Source: JALSNL01 sp036479585 (GTDB lineage: Bacteria; Bacteroidota; Ignavibacteria; Ignavibacteriales; Melioribacteraceae). Taken from it: a DNA stretch of 64,000 nucleotides. Shown here piece after piece: positions 35,601 through 43,522 of the stretch. A model generated the notes under the pieces. The model ran no database searches and had not been told where the DNA came from. It worked only from the letters and a program-made list of their open reading frames with translations. Made by a program: the position numbers and the translations under genes. The stretch covers positions 2,418,001 to 2,482,000 of the forward strand of contig OZ245062.1 in the NCBI GenBank assembly GCA_965224785.1. The letters are read 5' to 3'. Within the stretch, counting starts at the first letter, position 1, and every line of letters starts with the position of its first letter.

Positions 35601-36534
35601 AACCAGTATAATGAAGCTTCAGTTGGTTTTCATATTCAAATGTACGCTCAGTATTCCAATCGGCTGATATTGTTAGCTTATCTCCTATTGTACCTTTTAC
35701 ATTTATTTGAACTTGTTGTTTAAAATCGGGTTCGTTTCTTGTGTTGCCAAGTAGTGATGCAGTTATTCCTTCGGTAGTTTCGTTTCTCCATGCACCGTGA
35801 ATATCAACTCCACCATTAATTTTTAAGTCTATTTGTGGCGGACCAAAAATACTTAGGATTGAAACATTTGGAAGTGGAATACTAATGTTTGTAATGTCGG
35901 ACATAAGTTGACCGAGATCATCCTTGCTTTCTTTTAGATCGTACTTATAGCCTAACTTTTGCCAAGATGTTCTAGTTACATTTTCAAGTTTGTATTTTAT
36001 ATAATCATCAATAGGGATTTTTAGCGGAAGTTTAATTTGACTTTTGCCAATTAGTTCTTTGATTATTACAAAGTTACCAGTTGAATCTAACTCAACAACT
36101 CTTTTAACTTTATTGTTTGAAGGATGGGCAAAAAAACTAAACTTACGCTTTTCGTTTATTCGTAAATACTTACTATCTGTTCTTATATATTTAAAATTCT
36201 TTAGACGAGCCGTTGAATCAATTTTGGTTGAATCGAAATTTGCCAATGAGTCAAGACGAAGTGAATCTATTCTTAGAGAATCAAGAATTAAAGAGTCCAA
36301 TCCATTTAAGATATCTGAACTATCTGGAGGGAAAATAGATTGATTATTAATAGCAGAATTGTTTTTAACTAACTCAATAAAATTATTGTTTAGTTTGTCA
36401 AATTCTGAATAAATAACGGAAGTATTATTCTCTTCATTTTTATCTGCACCAATAATAATTACGGAAATAGATAAAAATATTGTTAGTAGAAATAACACTA
36501 CCAATATGCTTTGTTTTTGTGTCTCTGTTTTCAA
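29662..36534 (-). CDS. sprA: SprA (Sov), T9SS outer-membrane translocon
   Basis: A 2290-residue outer-membrane beta-barrel, the channel of type IX secretion. It has an N-terminal hydrophobic export segment (ILVVLFLLTIFLSISVIIIG), then a Ser/Asp/Leu repeat region (DSLRLDSL, residues ~70-105). The SprA repeats include LPNVSILSIFGPPQIDLKING-type segments, and long barrel sections with alternating aromatic strands follow. Family-typical marks are RDISVPNEIFGLEGLS and GELWVNELRVLGADD. The frame begins with TTG at 36534 (AAGGTAG about 12 bases upstream); no ATG precedes the export signal. Residues ~1800-1873 are an unusual Lys/Glu/Arg-rich insertion. It is first in the six-gene operon running to accD. 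Confidence 0.94.
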   Translation of the reverse strand: MKTETQKQSILVVLFLLTIFLSISVIIIGADKNEENNTSVIYSEFDKLNNNFIELVKNNSAINNQSIFPPDSSDILNGLDSLILDSLRIDSLRLDSLANFDSTKIDSTARLKNFKYIRTDSKYLRINEKRKFSFFAHPSNNKVKRVVELDSTGNFVIIKELIGKSQIKLPLKIPIDDYIKYKLENVTRTSWQKLGYKYDLKESKDDLGQLMSDITNISIPLPNVSILSIFGPPQIDLKINGGVDIHGAWRNETTEGITASLLGNTRNEPDFKQQVQINVKGTIGDKLTISADWNTERTFEYENQLKLHYTGYDDEIVQSVEAGNVSLQTAPLVGGGEALFGIKALFKFGPFSLTAIASQKKSEVEEVSVSGGSQANEFTKHAYEYSTNHYFVDIGYASDKNGSSNGKNLFERYYKNSNPDINQDFRIKELEVWKTTSGQRDIGTERTGNAFIDLQPRKSSSIPYPADKKNTINANTVPGQSIIGGRFVPLVEGIDYTYNQYAGFISFRSQISDEDAIAVAYRVGTQDDYYGEFLKEIGSDTSAVIVLKLIKPQHLQPDGDFEVAWKLQLKNIYPIGGRDIKKEGFTFDMEFAKPGQEPVNTFEGETILEKFGLDITDESGNGGPDGAFDWDPGRTILPKTGEIIFPTLQPFGEDFPFDKKFAFQAIYDKALTFAKQETAQDKFTFVGEYSALASSTYSIGFSAVENSVKVTLNGGALVVGTDYVVDYNIGQVTIRNEAALVTGADLKISYEKNDLFQLASKTLLGLRGIYDMSEKTKFGFSYLNLNQKTLSDKVRIGEEPLNNSILGFDFKTSFDLPFITKGLNNIISTKTMSAFSLSGEAAYMNPDPNTKKSKIPSDNQNSIAYIDDFEGSKRTIPIGVNYGGWRDISVPNEIFGLEGLSADQKMSFKGESYWFNILPSDVTVKQIWPNKQAARDAQQVTALSFVFNPEGRGTYNYTPTLGTKEKIWGGIMRPLSSSASNLVEEHIEFIEFWMHINKAPQDAKLIVDLGQISEDVIPNGELNTEDNNQNDLLDDGEDKGLDGLSDAEEKIKYGSQFADPSNDNFRFQLGTQDYTKINRTEGNGILSDVGRLPNTEDMNRNFTSDNVNSYFRYEIPLDTNAATNEFISGGGDNGGWYQIRIPLREATDSIGRPSLTLVETIRLWVSGVDEIVSLRFADINLVGNQWQKVLIPGKVEENDTTLVVSTINIEDNSPRYTSPPGIERERDRTRPDEQIFRNEQSLQLVLTDLQDGDSREITKYLFRPLDLFNYQEMKLFVHGDEDNGPGQFSNYTDESNFGAEMYFRFGTDTANFYEYRQPIQSGWTEIAVVFSELTAIKQSRDNERELVILAVQGKPGHFYGVKGNPTLTKINSFSFGVRNPSNRGVLGDEISGELWVNELRVLGADDQEGWAYSASSSINFADLLSVRVNASQTDPFFHKLNSRFGSRVDSRRWGASFNLDLIKLVPWNISGSNLKLNYSRTESTSKPLYKPGTDINIDKAVELQSQKFVEDGLSETEADKEAENIRTSSQTVNVSDTWSLSSIKFKLPSKSWYVQDLINNLQFGFSYNKSFSRSPSQIFAKNWSWNGSASYSLKFGRDNYFYAADIPLLGSVLEVFSDYKDLKVYFSPQSFSTGFSANRKRSSSLTRTDSALIRTQRDFSSKRNFSFNWKLTEGGLLNLSLAYNSNVSSSYAHLLTRKDFINPELDIERSEKEIWNEILNGAFFGKDYNYSQTFDIKTKPKLPSLWDLNKYLTITLGYNVGYNWKNNFTQAELGRSAGYSNRIRGGITLKLQSLVAPLFKESKKTDSRKKVKKKTNTSSGRGRGRDRGREKVKNVNEELEKSKNKKTENEKIESENKENERIALEEESDSLKQEPGTPIFSTGLAYLKAATKWVFFDYKNITFNFNQTNSYSGSGIKSEGTGFTNFWGVSDNKRNGPSRLFMLGFSNNIGDRAPNGNLSDNFAQKNTIDFKTSRPLWEGAKIDINWKVGWGLNKTTRITTDDFGNVEINDITATGNTDRSFMSIPIALSKTGIVEVFNAFQADPDKNLSKAFTSGFESFPLLANIPILKDFANFIPRANWRLSWRGLEKISFIKGIAKSVSLNHAYASGYSEGWKIDPDGKTQVQTQRINYGFSPLIGLNVSFDKVWDGSLTSSIKYSTKNSYNLGIATRNITESFSRDINISASFSKSGFELPLFGLALKNDIEISFSYTSAKNSVLIFEMDESKFTEEGKPQDGTTRTIIEPRIKYILSSKVTLAVFYKRTSIVPEGASRIPETTTNEMGLDVHISIQ

Positions 36535-36691
36535 ATTTATAACAAACTACCTTAGTGTACGAGAACTTAATTATTGTAAAAATAAATCTATAATACCTCC
36601 TTCTTAAATAAAAGGGATGAAAAAATATCTAATTCTAAAGTAATATTCAAATGTTTATAAAAACAGGTAAAAATGAATGCCTTATAAATTT

Positions 36692-37378
36692 CTAAAGCAA
36701 ATCTTCTTGTATTGTTTTAACTGTTACTTCATCAATCCATTTACTGTTTTCAATAATTGCACAACTCAATTTGTTTCCTAAAAAAGCTCCAGTATCAATG
36801 TATAAAGAGTTAGTTTTTTTATCGTAAGTGATTTCATTTTTTGGCGTATGCCCTACTACTTGTAGCTTTCCAATATCTAGGAGTTTATCTCTGTTCCACA
36901 TTACACCGTGTTCATAAGAAAACTCTTCTTTAATTAACTGAGAAATAAACTCAATATTTATGTTGTTTTTGTAAACTTCCTTTTTATAATACGATGACAA
37001 ACCAGCATGTGTAATAAAACAATCATCTAAATTTAATAGAAGTGGTTGTTCGTTAATAAATTTAATGTGTTGCCAAACTTTGCTTTCATCATCAGCATAG
37101 GAAGCTAGTGTAGATTGATTATCGTTATGCGACCAAGTTTGTGCAAAAATTGATGCTGGCTTTTCAAAAAAATGCGAGAACATAAAATCGTGATTACCCG
37201 GAACAAACTCAATTTCTTTTTCCTTAATAAAATCTACGACTTTAGAACTGTGCTTTCCTCTATCGAATAAATCACCAACAGAGTAAATTTTAATATTTGG
37301 ATATTTTGACAATATTGAATCATAAAGTTCAAGAAGTGTAAAATAACATCCGTGTATGTCTCCGATAACTGCAACCAT
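36692..37378 (-). CDS. Calcineurin-like metallophosphoesterase
   Basis: A 228-residue PP2A/ApaH-type phosphoesterase. Metal-binding motifs in order: VAVIGDIHGCYFTL (Asp, His), YSVGDLFDRGKHS (Asp), FVPGNHDFM (Asn, His), and later VVGHTPK (His) with LYIDTGAF. The phosphatase could act on phosphoprotein or diadenosine polyphosphate; this is not decided by sequence. It lies 6 bp after the CoA-transferase gene on the same strand. Confidence 0.88.
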   Translation of the reverse strand: MVAVIGDIHGCYFTLLELYDSILSKYPNIKIYSVGDLFDRGKHSSKVVDFIKEKEIEFVPGNHDFMFSHFFEKPASIFAQTWSHNDNQSTLASYADDESKVWQHIKFINEQPLLLNLDDCFITHAGLSSYYKKEVYKNNINIEFISQLIKEEFSYEHGVMWNRDKLLDIGKLQVVGHTPKNEITYDKKTNSLYIDTGAFLGNKLSCAIIENSKWIDEVTVKTIQEDLL

Positions 37379-37384
37379 ATTCTT

Positions 37385-38743
37385 CTACAAACCTATGTGA
37401 TAAACTTCTTGAGCAAATTTTGTTAACTCGTCCCTAAACTTTGGATGTGCAATGCTGATAAGTGCTTTGGCTCTTTCTTGAATTGTTTTACCAAATAAAT
37501 TTGCAACTCCAAACTCTGTAACCACATAGTGAACATCTCCTCGCGAGGTTACAACTCCAGCTCCTTCTTTCAATGTTGGAACAATTCTAGAAATTTTCAA
37601 ATCTTTAGTTGTAGAAGGCAAAGCAATAATCGGCTTCCCGCCTTCCGAGTGAGCAGCTCCTCTAATAAAATCGACTTGTCCACCCATTCCACTATACAAC
37701 TTAGTTCCAATTGAATCGGAACAAACTTGTCCAGTTAAATCAATTTCTATTGCAGAATTTATAGCAACCATTTTATTATTTTTTGCAATAACAAAAGGAT
37801 CGTTAACATATTCTTGAGGATGAAATTCTATAATCGGATTGTTATCTAAAAAGTCGTACGATTTTCTTGTACCTAAAACAAATCCACAAATTATTTTTCC
37901 TTGATGTAAAGTTTTTTGTTCGCCGTTAATAATTCCATCTTCAACAAGATCAACAATTCCATCAGAGAACATTTCTGTATGAACTCCCAAATCTTTATGA
38001 TTCTTCAAATATTTCATAACAGAATCTGGAATTGCTCCAATGCCCATTTGTAAAGTTGAACCATCTTCAATCATCTCAGCAATATATTGACCAATCTTAT
38101 CATAGGCAGCAAGTACTTCTTTACTTGCATTGGGATCAACTTGAGGAAGCTCCATTAAGTCTTCAGTATGTTCAACTATAAAATCTATTTTACTTATATG
38201 AATAAAGCTGTTACCCAAACCTCGTGGCATTTCTTCATTTATTTGTGCAATTATTACTTTAGATTTTTCCGCTGGAGTTTTAATATTTCCAACATCAATT
38301 CCGTAACTGCAATACCCGTGTTCATCTGGAGGAGAAACATTTATAAGGGCGACATCAGGAACAATTATTCCACGCTTAAATAAAAGTGTAACCTCCGAAA
38401 GAAATATTGGTATGAACTCAGCTCGTCCTTCGTTAACAGCTCCTCTAACATTTCCACCAATAAAAAAAGCTTTATGCTTAAAATGTTTTTCCATTCCGGG
38501 TTCTGTGTAAGGCAAATCGCCAACAATAAGAATATGATAAATTGTTACATCCATCAGTTCATCTTTTTTTCTAACCAATGCTCTAATCAATTCCATAGGA
38601 GCTGCACAGCCGGGTTGCACTACTATTTTATCCCCAGACTTTACAACATTAAGTGCTTCATCAGAAGAAAATACTTTTGATTTATATTTCTCTTTCCAAG
38701 CAATTTTTTTTGAGTTAATTGTGTTTATTTTTTCGGTTGTCAT
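37385..38743 (-). CDS. Acetyl-CoA hydrolase/4-hydroxybutyrate CoA-transferase family protein
   Basis: Class I CoA-transferase of 452 residues. IVVQPGCAAPMELIRALV lies at the N-terminus, and NVSPPDEHGYCSYGIDVG and LQMGIGAIPDSVMKYL in the middle. HTEMFSDGIVDL probably supplies the catalytic Glu, and YSGMGGQVDFIRGA plus AGVVTSRGDVHYVVTEFGVA form the C-terminal CoA site. Members move CoA between acetate and short acids (4-hydroxybutyrate, butyrate) during fermentation. The exact acyl group is not assigned. It precedes the phosphoesterase gene by 6 bp. Confidence 0.88.
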   Translation of the reverse strand: MTTEKINTINSKKIAWKEKYKSKVFSSDEALNVVKSGDKIVVQPGCAAPMELIRALVRKKDELMDVTIYHILIVGDLPYTEPGMEKHFKHKAFFIGGNVRGAVNEGRAEFIPIFLSEVTLLFKRGIIVPDVALINVSPPDEHGYCSYGIDVGNIKTPAEKSKVIIAQINEEMPRGLGNSFIHISKIDFIVEHTEDLMELPQVDPNASKEVLAAYDKIGQYIAEMIEDGSTLQMGIGAIPDSVMKYLKNHKDLGVHTEMFSDGIVDLVEDGIINGEQKTLHQGKIICGFVLGTRKSYDFLDNNPIIEFHPQEYVNDPFVIAKNNKMVAINSAIEIDLTGQVCSDSIGTKLYSGMGGQVDFIRGAAHSEGGKPIIALPSTTKDLKISRIVPTLKEGAGVVTSRGDVHYVVTEFGVANLFGKTIQERAKALISIAHPKFRDELTKFAQEVYHIGL

Positions 38744-38769
38744 TATTATATCTTAAACTTTTTTATTAA

Positions 38770-39891
38770 TTAATTTGTTGAAAAAACGTGAAGTCTTCTA
38801 TATTCTAAATTAAATGTTTCAGCAATAATTTCGTTTGAACAAGTTCCGTTGTGAGTGCAAACTCCGTTTATTAACCCAACGTCTCCAAGCAAAGCATTTG
38901 ATAATCCATTATCGGCAATGTTTTGAATATATTCAATAGAGGCATTTGTAATTCCATAGCTTGCAGTTCTTGAGACAAGTGCTGTAATATTTGGGACACA
39001 ATAATGCGTAACGTTATGTTTAATAAATGTCGGATTAGAAATTGTTGTCGGATAACTTGTTTCCACACAACCACCGTGATCTATTGAAAGATCAACAATA
39101 ACAGCTCCCTTCTTCATAGTTTTTACCATTTCTTCCGTTACTAAACTTGCAGCCTTCTCCCCTTTTTCTTGAATTGCTCCAATAAATAAATCCGCAAACT
39201 TAACTCCTCTTGCAATTGTTAGCGGAGTAGTTACAACGGTTGTAATATTTTTAGAAATTGTGTTCTCAATTCTTCGTAATCTTCTTAAATCTTTATCAAG
39301 TACAATTACTTGAGCACCTCTTGCATAAGCTGCCCTTGCAGCATTGAAGCCAACCACACCAGCACCAAGTATAACAACTGCTGCTGGAGCAACACCCGGA
39401 ATCCCACCAATCAAAATTCCTCTTCCACCTTCTACATCGCTACCTAAATATCTTGCTCCAATTTTAATTGCAAGTTGTCCAGCAATTTCACTTATTGATT
39501 GAAGTATTGGAAGATGTCCGGATTTTTCAATTAACTCGTAACTAATTGAAGTTACTTTTTTCTTAATTAATTTTTCAATAATCTTTTTCCTTCCAACAGC
39601 TAAATGCAAAAATGAGAAAAGTGTTTGATTCTCTTGGAGTAAGTCAGCTACTTCATCTGTAAGTGGAGTTACTTTTGCAATTAATTCAGCTCTTTGATAA
39701 ACCTCTTCTGCACTATAAACAATAGTAGCACCAACGTTTTCATAGTCTTGATTAGTAAAATGACTCCCTAAACCAGCATCACTTTCCACAAAAATTGTAT
39801 GCCCGGATTTTACAAGAACATCAACACCAGCTGGAGCAATTGCAACTCTTTTTTCATCTTTAAGTATTTCTTTAGGTATGCCTATTCTCAT
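38770..39891 (-). CDS. ald: Alanine dehydrogenase
   Basis: NAD-dependent, interconverts L-alanine and pyruvate plus ammonia. It starts MRIGIPKEILKDEKRVAIAP with the substrate-binding Arg and Lys. It contains FSFLHLA with the catalytic His region, the NAD fold VVILGAGVVGFNAARAA (residues ~170-186), and DLSIDHGGCVETSYPTT. Length 373 is standard. It is 26 bp upstream of the CoA-transferase gene, so a pyruvate/acetyl-CoA fermentation module is plausible. Confidence 0.95.
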   Translation of the reverse strand: MRIGIPKEILKDEKRVAIAPAGVDVLVKSGHTIFVESDAGLGSHFTNQDYENVGATIVYSAEEVYQRAELIAKVTPLTDEVADLLQENQTLFSFLHLAVGRKKIIEKLIKKKVTSISYELIEKSGHLPILQSISEIAGQLAIKIGARYLGSDVEGGRGILIGGIPGVAPAAVVILGAGVVGFNAARAAYARGAQVIVLDKDLRRLRRIENTISKNITTVVTTPLTIARGVKFADLFIGAIQEKGEKAASLVTEEMVKTMKKGAVIVDLSIDHGGCVETSYPTTISNPTFIKHNVTHYCVPNITALVSRTASYGITNASIEYIQNIADNGLSNALLGDVGLINGVCTHNGTCSNEIIAETFNLEYRRLHVFSTN

Positions 39892-40008
39892 TTTAAAACT
39901 CTTATTTTTGAAGATTTAAAATAAATATAATTTGAAGTGGATACAAAGGAATTTATAAAAAAGATATGGAATTTACTTGTTGCTACTTGGTTGTAAAACT
40001 TTACAATT

Positions 40009-40112
40009 TGTCATATTGAAGGAGTTCGTATTTTGAACGACTGAAATATCTCTAACAATAATAGTTATGAGATTCTTCATTTCGACAAAAAGCGTCTTCA
40101 TTCAGAATGACA
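40009..40112. repeat. TGTCATT palindromic repeat, diverged subfamily A
   Basis: Begins TGTCATATTGAAGGAG and ends TTCATTCAGAATGACA; the interior has GAAATATCTC and GAGATTCTTC arms and an AAAAAGCG segment shared with subfamily A. It lies in the 273-bp gap between alanine dehydrogenase and the hydroxyacid dehydrogenase gene. The rest of that gap is AT-rich without a visible gene. Confidence 0.65.
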
Positions 40113-40164
40113 TTTTCAAATATAATATGGTAACAAATTTGAAATATTTTGATAAGTACACAAT

Positions 40165-41115
40165 CTAAACCGGAGTAATTGCTTTCTTCCCTTTTAAAAC
40201 TTGAATTACATTTTGAGTTGCAAGTTTAGCTATTGCATTTCTAGTTTCGTTGGTTGCACTTCCTATGTGTGGCAGTAAGACAACATTACTAAGCTTAAAC
40301 AATTTAGGATTGAGCATTGGTTCGTTTTCGTAAACATCAAATCCAGCAGAAAATATTTTTTTCTTTTGAAGCATTTTTATTAAATATTTTTCATCCACAA
40401 TTTCACCTCGTGCAGTATTGACTAATATAGCAGTTGGCTTAAGTTGATTCATATTATTTTTATTTAATAAATAGTGTGTTTGAGAATTTAACGGTAAGTG
40501 AATTGAAATAATATCTGAAGTTTTTAATAATTTATTAAGTGAAACTTTTTTTGCACCAAGTTCTTTTTCAAATTTTGGTTTTCTGCTTCTGTTATAATAA
40601 ATTATTTTTGTTCCGAATGCCTTAATTCTCTTAGCAGTTTCAAAACCTATTCTTCCAGCTCCAATAATCCCAACAGTTTTATTTTTTAATTCAACTCCAA
40701 GAAAAAGTGCTGGCTCCCAACCTTTAAATTTATCTTCCCTTACAAATTTATCTACTTCCGGAATTCGCTTAGCACACGCCAGTATAAGGGACACTGCTGT
40801 TTCTGCAGTTGCTTCCGTAAGTACATCTGGAGTGTTAGTAACAATTATTCCTTTCTGTTTTGCATACTCAACATCAATGTTATTATAGCCAACAGCAAAG
40901 TTTGCAATTATTTTGCAATTTGGTAATTGGTCAATTACATCCTTATCAAATTTTTCAGTCAACAAAGAAATTATTGCATCTGCATTTTTTGCTTTTTTAA
41001 GGAGTTCATCTTTTGTTATTGGTCTATTTTTACTAAAGACAGAAACTTCAAAACCTTCTTTTACAAGAAGCTCTTTTGCAATTGGTTGTATTTTTCTGGT
41101 TATGAATATTTTCAT
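40165..41115 (-). CDS. D-isomer-specific 2-hydroxyacid dehydrogenase (glyoxylate/hydroxypyruvate reductase-like)
   Basis: A 316-residue NAD(P)-dependent dehydrogenase. NAD fold TVGIIGAGRIGFETAKRI; the catalytic triad is Arg in LVNTARGEIVDE, Glu in VYENEP and His in LPHIGSATNET. NFAVGYNNIDVEYA is the usual N-terminal loop. It most resembles the glyoxylate/2-ketogluconate reductase branch, which fits the neighbouring sugar-acid genes, but the substrate is inferred only. A small TfoX-like gene is 40 bp upstream. Confidence 0.88.
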   Translation of the reverse strand: MKIFITRKIQPIAKELLVKEGFEVSVFSKNRPITKDELLKKAKNADAIISLLTEKFDKDVIDQLPNCKIIANFAVGYNNIDVEYAKQKGIIVTNTPDVLTEATAETAVSLILACAKRIPEVDKFVREDKFKGWEPALFLGVELKNKTVGIIGAGRIGFETAKRIKAFGTKIIYYNRSRKPKFEKELGAKKVSLNKLLKTSDIISIHLPLNSQTHYLLNKNNMNQLKPTAILVNTARGEIVDEKYLIKMLQKKKIFSAGFDVYENEPMLNPKLFKLSNVVLLPHIGSATNETRNAIAKLATQNVIQVLKGKKAITPV

Positions 41116-41155
41116 ATATAAGTTTATTTAATTGCTGGTAAAAGGTAAGAGTAAT

Positions 41156-41467
41156 TTACTTATTAATACTGTCAACATAACTCTTTGCAGATTTAGCAAA
41201 CTTTTCCCAATTACTATTATGTTCAAAAGGTACTTGCACCCATTCTTTCATTGGTCTGTTTTTGCCTGATGGATCAAATAATTTTGTACCATCTAATTTT
41301 AATGCTTCTGAGTGAATGTCTCCATTTAGTTTGAACACCATACATTCTTGAAAATAGGAAGTGTAAGCTTTTCCACTAGTTTTAAAACAAGGCTTACCAA
41401 ACATTTGACTCTGTTCTGTTTTTAATTTCAACCCAACTCTAATATATTCTTGTTCGCTTTCACTCAT
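41156..41467 (-). CDS. Small TfoX/YjbR-like protein
   Basis: A 103-residue soluble protein. QSQMFGKPCFKTSGKAY and KLFDPSGKNRPMKEWVQVP resemble the TfoX N-terminal domain family (MFGxxxxxxxGKxF, then GRPMKEWVxVP). In proteobacteria TfoX regulates competence, but in other bacteria these stand-alone domains have no known role. It lies 15 bp after dctM on the same strand. Confidence 0.6.
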   Translation of the reverse strand: MSESEQEYIRVGLKLKTEQSQMFGKPCFKTSGKAYTSYFQECMVFKLNGDIHSEALKLDGTKLFDPSGKNRPMKEWVQVPFEHNSNWEKFAKSAKSYVDSINK

Positions 41468-41482
41468 AATAATTTCCTTCTA

Positions 41483-42781
41483 TTAATACCCAAACAATCT
41501 TGGTACAAACAAACTCAACTCTTCAACGTAAGTAACTAATAATAATGCTACTACCATTGCCCCAAACATTGGGAGTAACGGTTTGATAACTTTTGTAATT
41601 GGTAAATTTGCAACAGAGCAACCCACAAACAAAACGCTACCAACAGGCGGAGTACATAAACCAACACTCAAATTCATAACCATCATAATACCAAAATGGA
41701 TTGGATCAACACCTAGCTGAACTACTACCGGCAAAAATATTGGAGTGAAAATTAATACTGCTGGAGTCATATCCATAAACGTACCGATGAACAATAAAAT
41801 TATATTTATAATAATTAGAATTACAATTTTATTATCAGATAAAGCTAGCAAAGCAGCTGCAACATTTTGCGGAATATTTTCATAAGCCATAACCCAGCTC
41901 ATTGCCATTGATGTTCCTACCAACAACATTACAATTGCAGTTGTTGCAGAACTACTCAATAATATATCGGGTAAGTCTTTAAATTTAATTTCTTTGTAAA
42001 CAAAAACTGAAAGTACAAATGCATACAGTACCGCAATTGCCGAAGCTTCCGTTGCAGTAAAATATCCGGCAACTATTCCACCAATTACAATGAAGATTAA
42101 CAATAAACTTGGAAGTGCATCAAAAAACTTTTTAACTGCGTCACTAAGACTAAATTCAAAATTTGCTTTATAGTTATGTTTTTTTGCGTAAACATATGAG
42201 ACAAGCATAAGTGACAAACCTAATAATATTCCGGGGACATATCCCGCAAGAAACAAAGCTGCGATTGATACACCACCACTTGCCAAAGAGTAAACAATCA
42301 AAATATTACTTGGTGGAATTATCATCCCCGTAGTTGCAGACGTTATATTAACAGCTGCTGAGAATGATTTATCGTAACCTTCTTTTTCCATAATGGGAGT
42401 CATCACTCCACCAATTGCTGAAGCTGCTGCAACTGCTGAACCTGAGATTGCACCAAAGAACATAGCAGCGAGAATATTTACAAACGCTAAACCGCCGGGC
42501 AACTTACCAACCAACACTTTTGCAAAATCAATTAGCCGTCTTGCAATTCCACCGCTGTTCATTAACTGTCCGGCAAAAATAAAAAACGGAATTGCCAGTA
42601 GTGCAAAACTATCAATACCCGTTGCCATTCTTTGTGCAACTGTTGTTAATGATGGGACTGTACTTATGCTTAACATCATAGTTAACAAACTTGAGATTCC
42701 AATACTAAACGAAATTGGAACTCCGATTGATAGTAACACAATGAATGAAATAACTAAGACTAAAATATCATATACTTCCAT
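41483..42781 (-). CDS. dctM: TRAP transporter large permease (DctM)
   Basis: A 432-residue membrane protein of about 12 helices, the Na+-driven transport subunit of a TRAP system. Features are LLSIGVPISFSIGISSLLTM at the N-terminus, FFGAISGSAVAAASAIGGVM (conserved GxSGSxxAxxxAxG-like loop), TTGMIIPPSNILIVYS and GLCTPPVGSVLFVG. Length and motifs are normal. The small permease and binding-protein genes lie upstream on the same strand but are separated by a 255-bp gap with two repeats. Confidence 0.94.
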   Translation of the reverse strand: MEVYDILVLVISFIVLLSIGVPISFSIGISSLLTMMLSISTVPSLTTVAQRMATGIDSFALLAIPFFIFAGQLMNSGGIARRLIDFAKVLVGKLPGGLAFVNILAAMFFGAISGSAVAAASAIGGVMTPIMEKEGYDKSFSAAVNITSATTGMIIPPSNILIVYSLASGGVSIAALFLAGYVPGILLGLSLMLVSYVYAKKHNYKANFEFSLSDAVKKFFDALPSLLLIFIVIGGIVAGYFTATEASAIAVLYAFVLSVFVYKEIKFKDLPDILLSSSATTAIVMLLVGTSMAMSWVMAYENIPQNVAAALLALSDNKIVILIIINIILLFIGTFMDMTPAVLIFTPIFLPVVVQLGVDPIHFGIMMVMNLSVGLCTPPVGSVLFVGCSVANLPITKVIKPLLPMFGAMVVALLLVTYVEELSLFVPRLFGY

Positions 42782-42824
42782 TTAACATCTCAATATTTTG
42801 ATAAAATACTTTTCTGTTTGTTGT

Positions 42825-42860
42825 TGTCATTTCCGAATGTTTTTATCGGAAATCCATTTG
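42825..42860. repeat. TGTCATT repeat, half copy of subfamily B
   Basis: Only the left hairpin is present: TGTCATTTCCGAATG ... TTATCGGAAATCCATTTG. It is in the dctQ-dctM gap, next to a full subfamily A copy at 42899. Confidence 0.75.
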
Positions 42861-42898
42861 TTTATACGACTTCCAAAGTGGTTCTCATATTTCAAAAT

Positions 42899-42993
42899 TG
42901 TCATTTCGAAATGAGCTTGCTTTTTAAGCGATTGAGAAATCTCTAAACTTTCTGGGTAAGAGATTTCTCACAAAAAACGTGTTCGAAATGACA
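42899..42993. repeat. TGTCATT palindromic repeat, subfamily A
   Basis: Outer arms TGTCATTTCGAA / TTCGAAATGACA are perfect, and inner arms GAGAAATCTC / GAGATTTCTC form a second stem. Nearly identical to the copy at 44548-44643. It lies between dctQ and dctM, interrupting the usual tight TRAP gene order. Confidence 0.88.
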
Positions 42994-43036
42994 ACTCTCA
43001 TAATCCAACTTGTACTTATACTACAATGACAATTAC

Positions 43037-43522
43037 TTATATTTTTTTCTTTCTCAATTCTTCAACAATAAATGTAAACGAATAAAACATTATTAGAATT
43101 CCACTAATTGGAATTACTGAATAAACATAACCCAAAGGAATTTGAAGTGCTGCAGAAATTTGATTTAGTGTAAGCGTAATTTGAACTAATCTAAATCCGC
43201 CAATAACCATAACAAAAAATGCAAACAGAAAAACAAATGACTGAATTACAATTTCTAGATATGATTTATTTTTACTGTTTAATTTTGTTGAAAGTAAATC
43301 AATTGCTAAGTGCATTTTTTGTCCGGCAACATAACTAGCACCGAGTATGCCTAACCATATCAGCATATAACGAGCTAACTCTTCTGTAATTGAGCTGGGG
43401 TTTTGAAGAATAAATCGAGAAAATACTTGCCATAATACATTCAAAGTCATTGTTGCCATAATGAAAACGAGCATCCACTTTAGAACAACATCTATTTTAG
43501 TTTTTATGTTTGTTAAAATCAT
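43037..43522 (-). CDS. dctQ: TRAP transporter small permease (DctQ)
   Basis: A 161-residue protein with four transmembrane helices (WMLVFIMATMTLNVLWQVFS; ITEELARYMLIWLGILGASYV; IVIQSFVFLFAFFVMVIGGF; VIPISGILIMFYSFTFIVEEL). The SITEELARYMLIWLG motif with the E-E-x-x-R pair is the DctQ signature. Overlaps dctP by 4 bp. It partners dctM, which lies 255 bp further downstream. Confidence 0.92.
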   Translation of the reverse strand: MILTNIKTKIDVVLKWMLVFIMATMTLNVLWQVFSRFILQNPSSITEELARYMLIWLGILGASYVAGQKMHLAIDLLSTKLNSKNKSYLEIVIQSFVFLFAFFVMVIGGFRLVQITLTLNQISAALQIPLGYVYSVIPISGILIMFYSFTFIVEELRKKKI

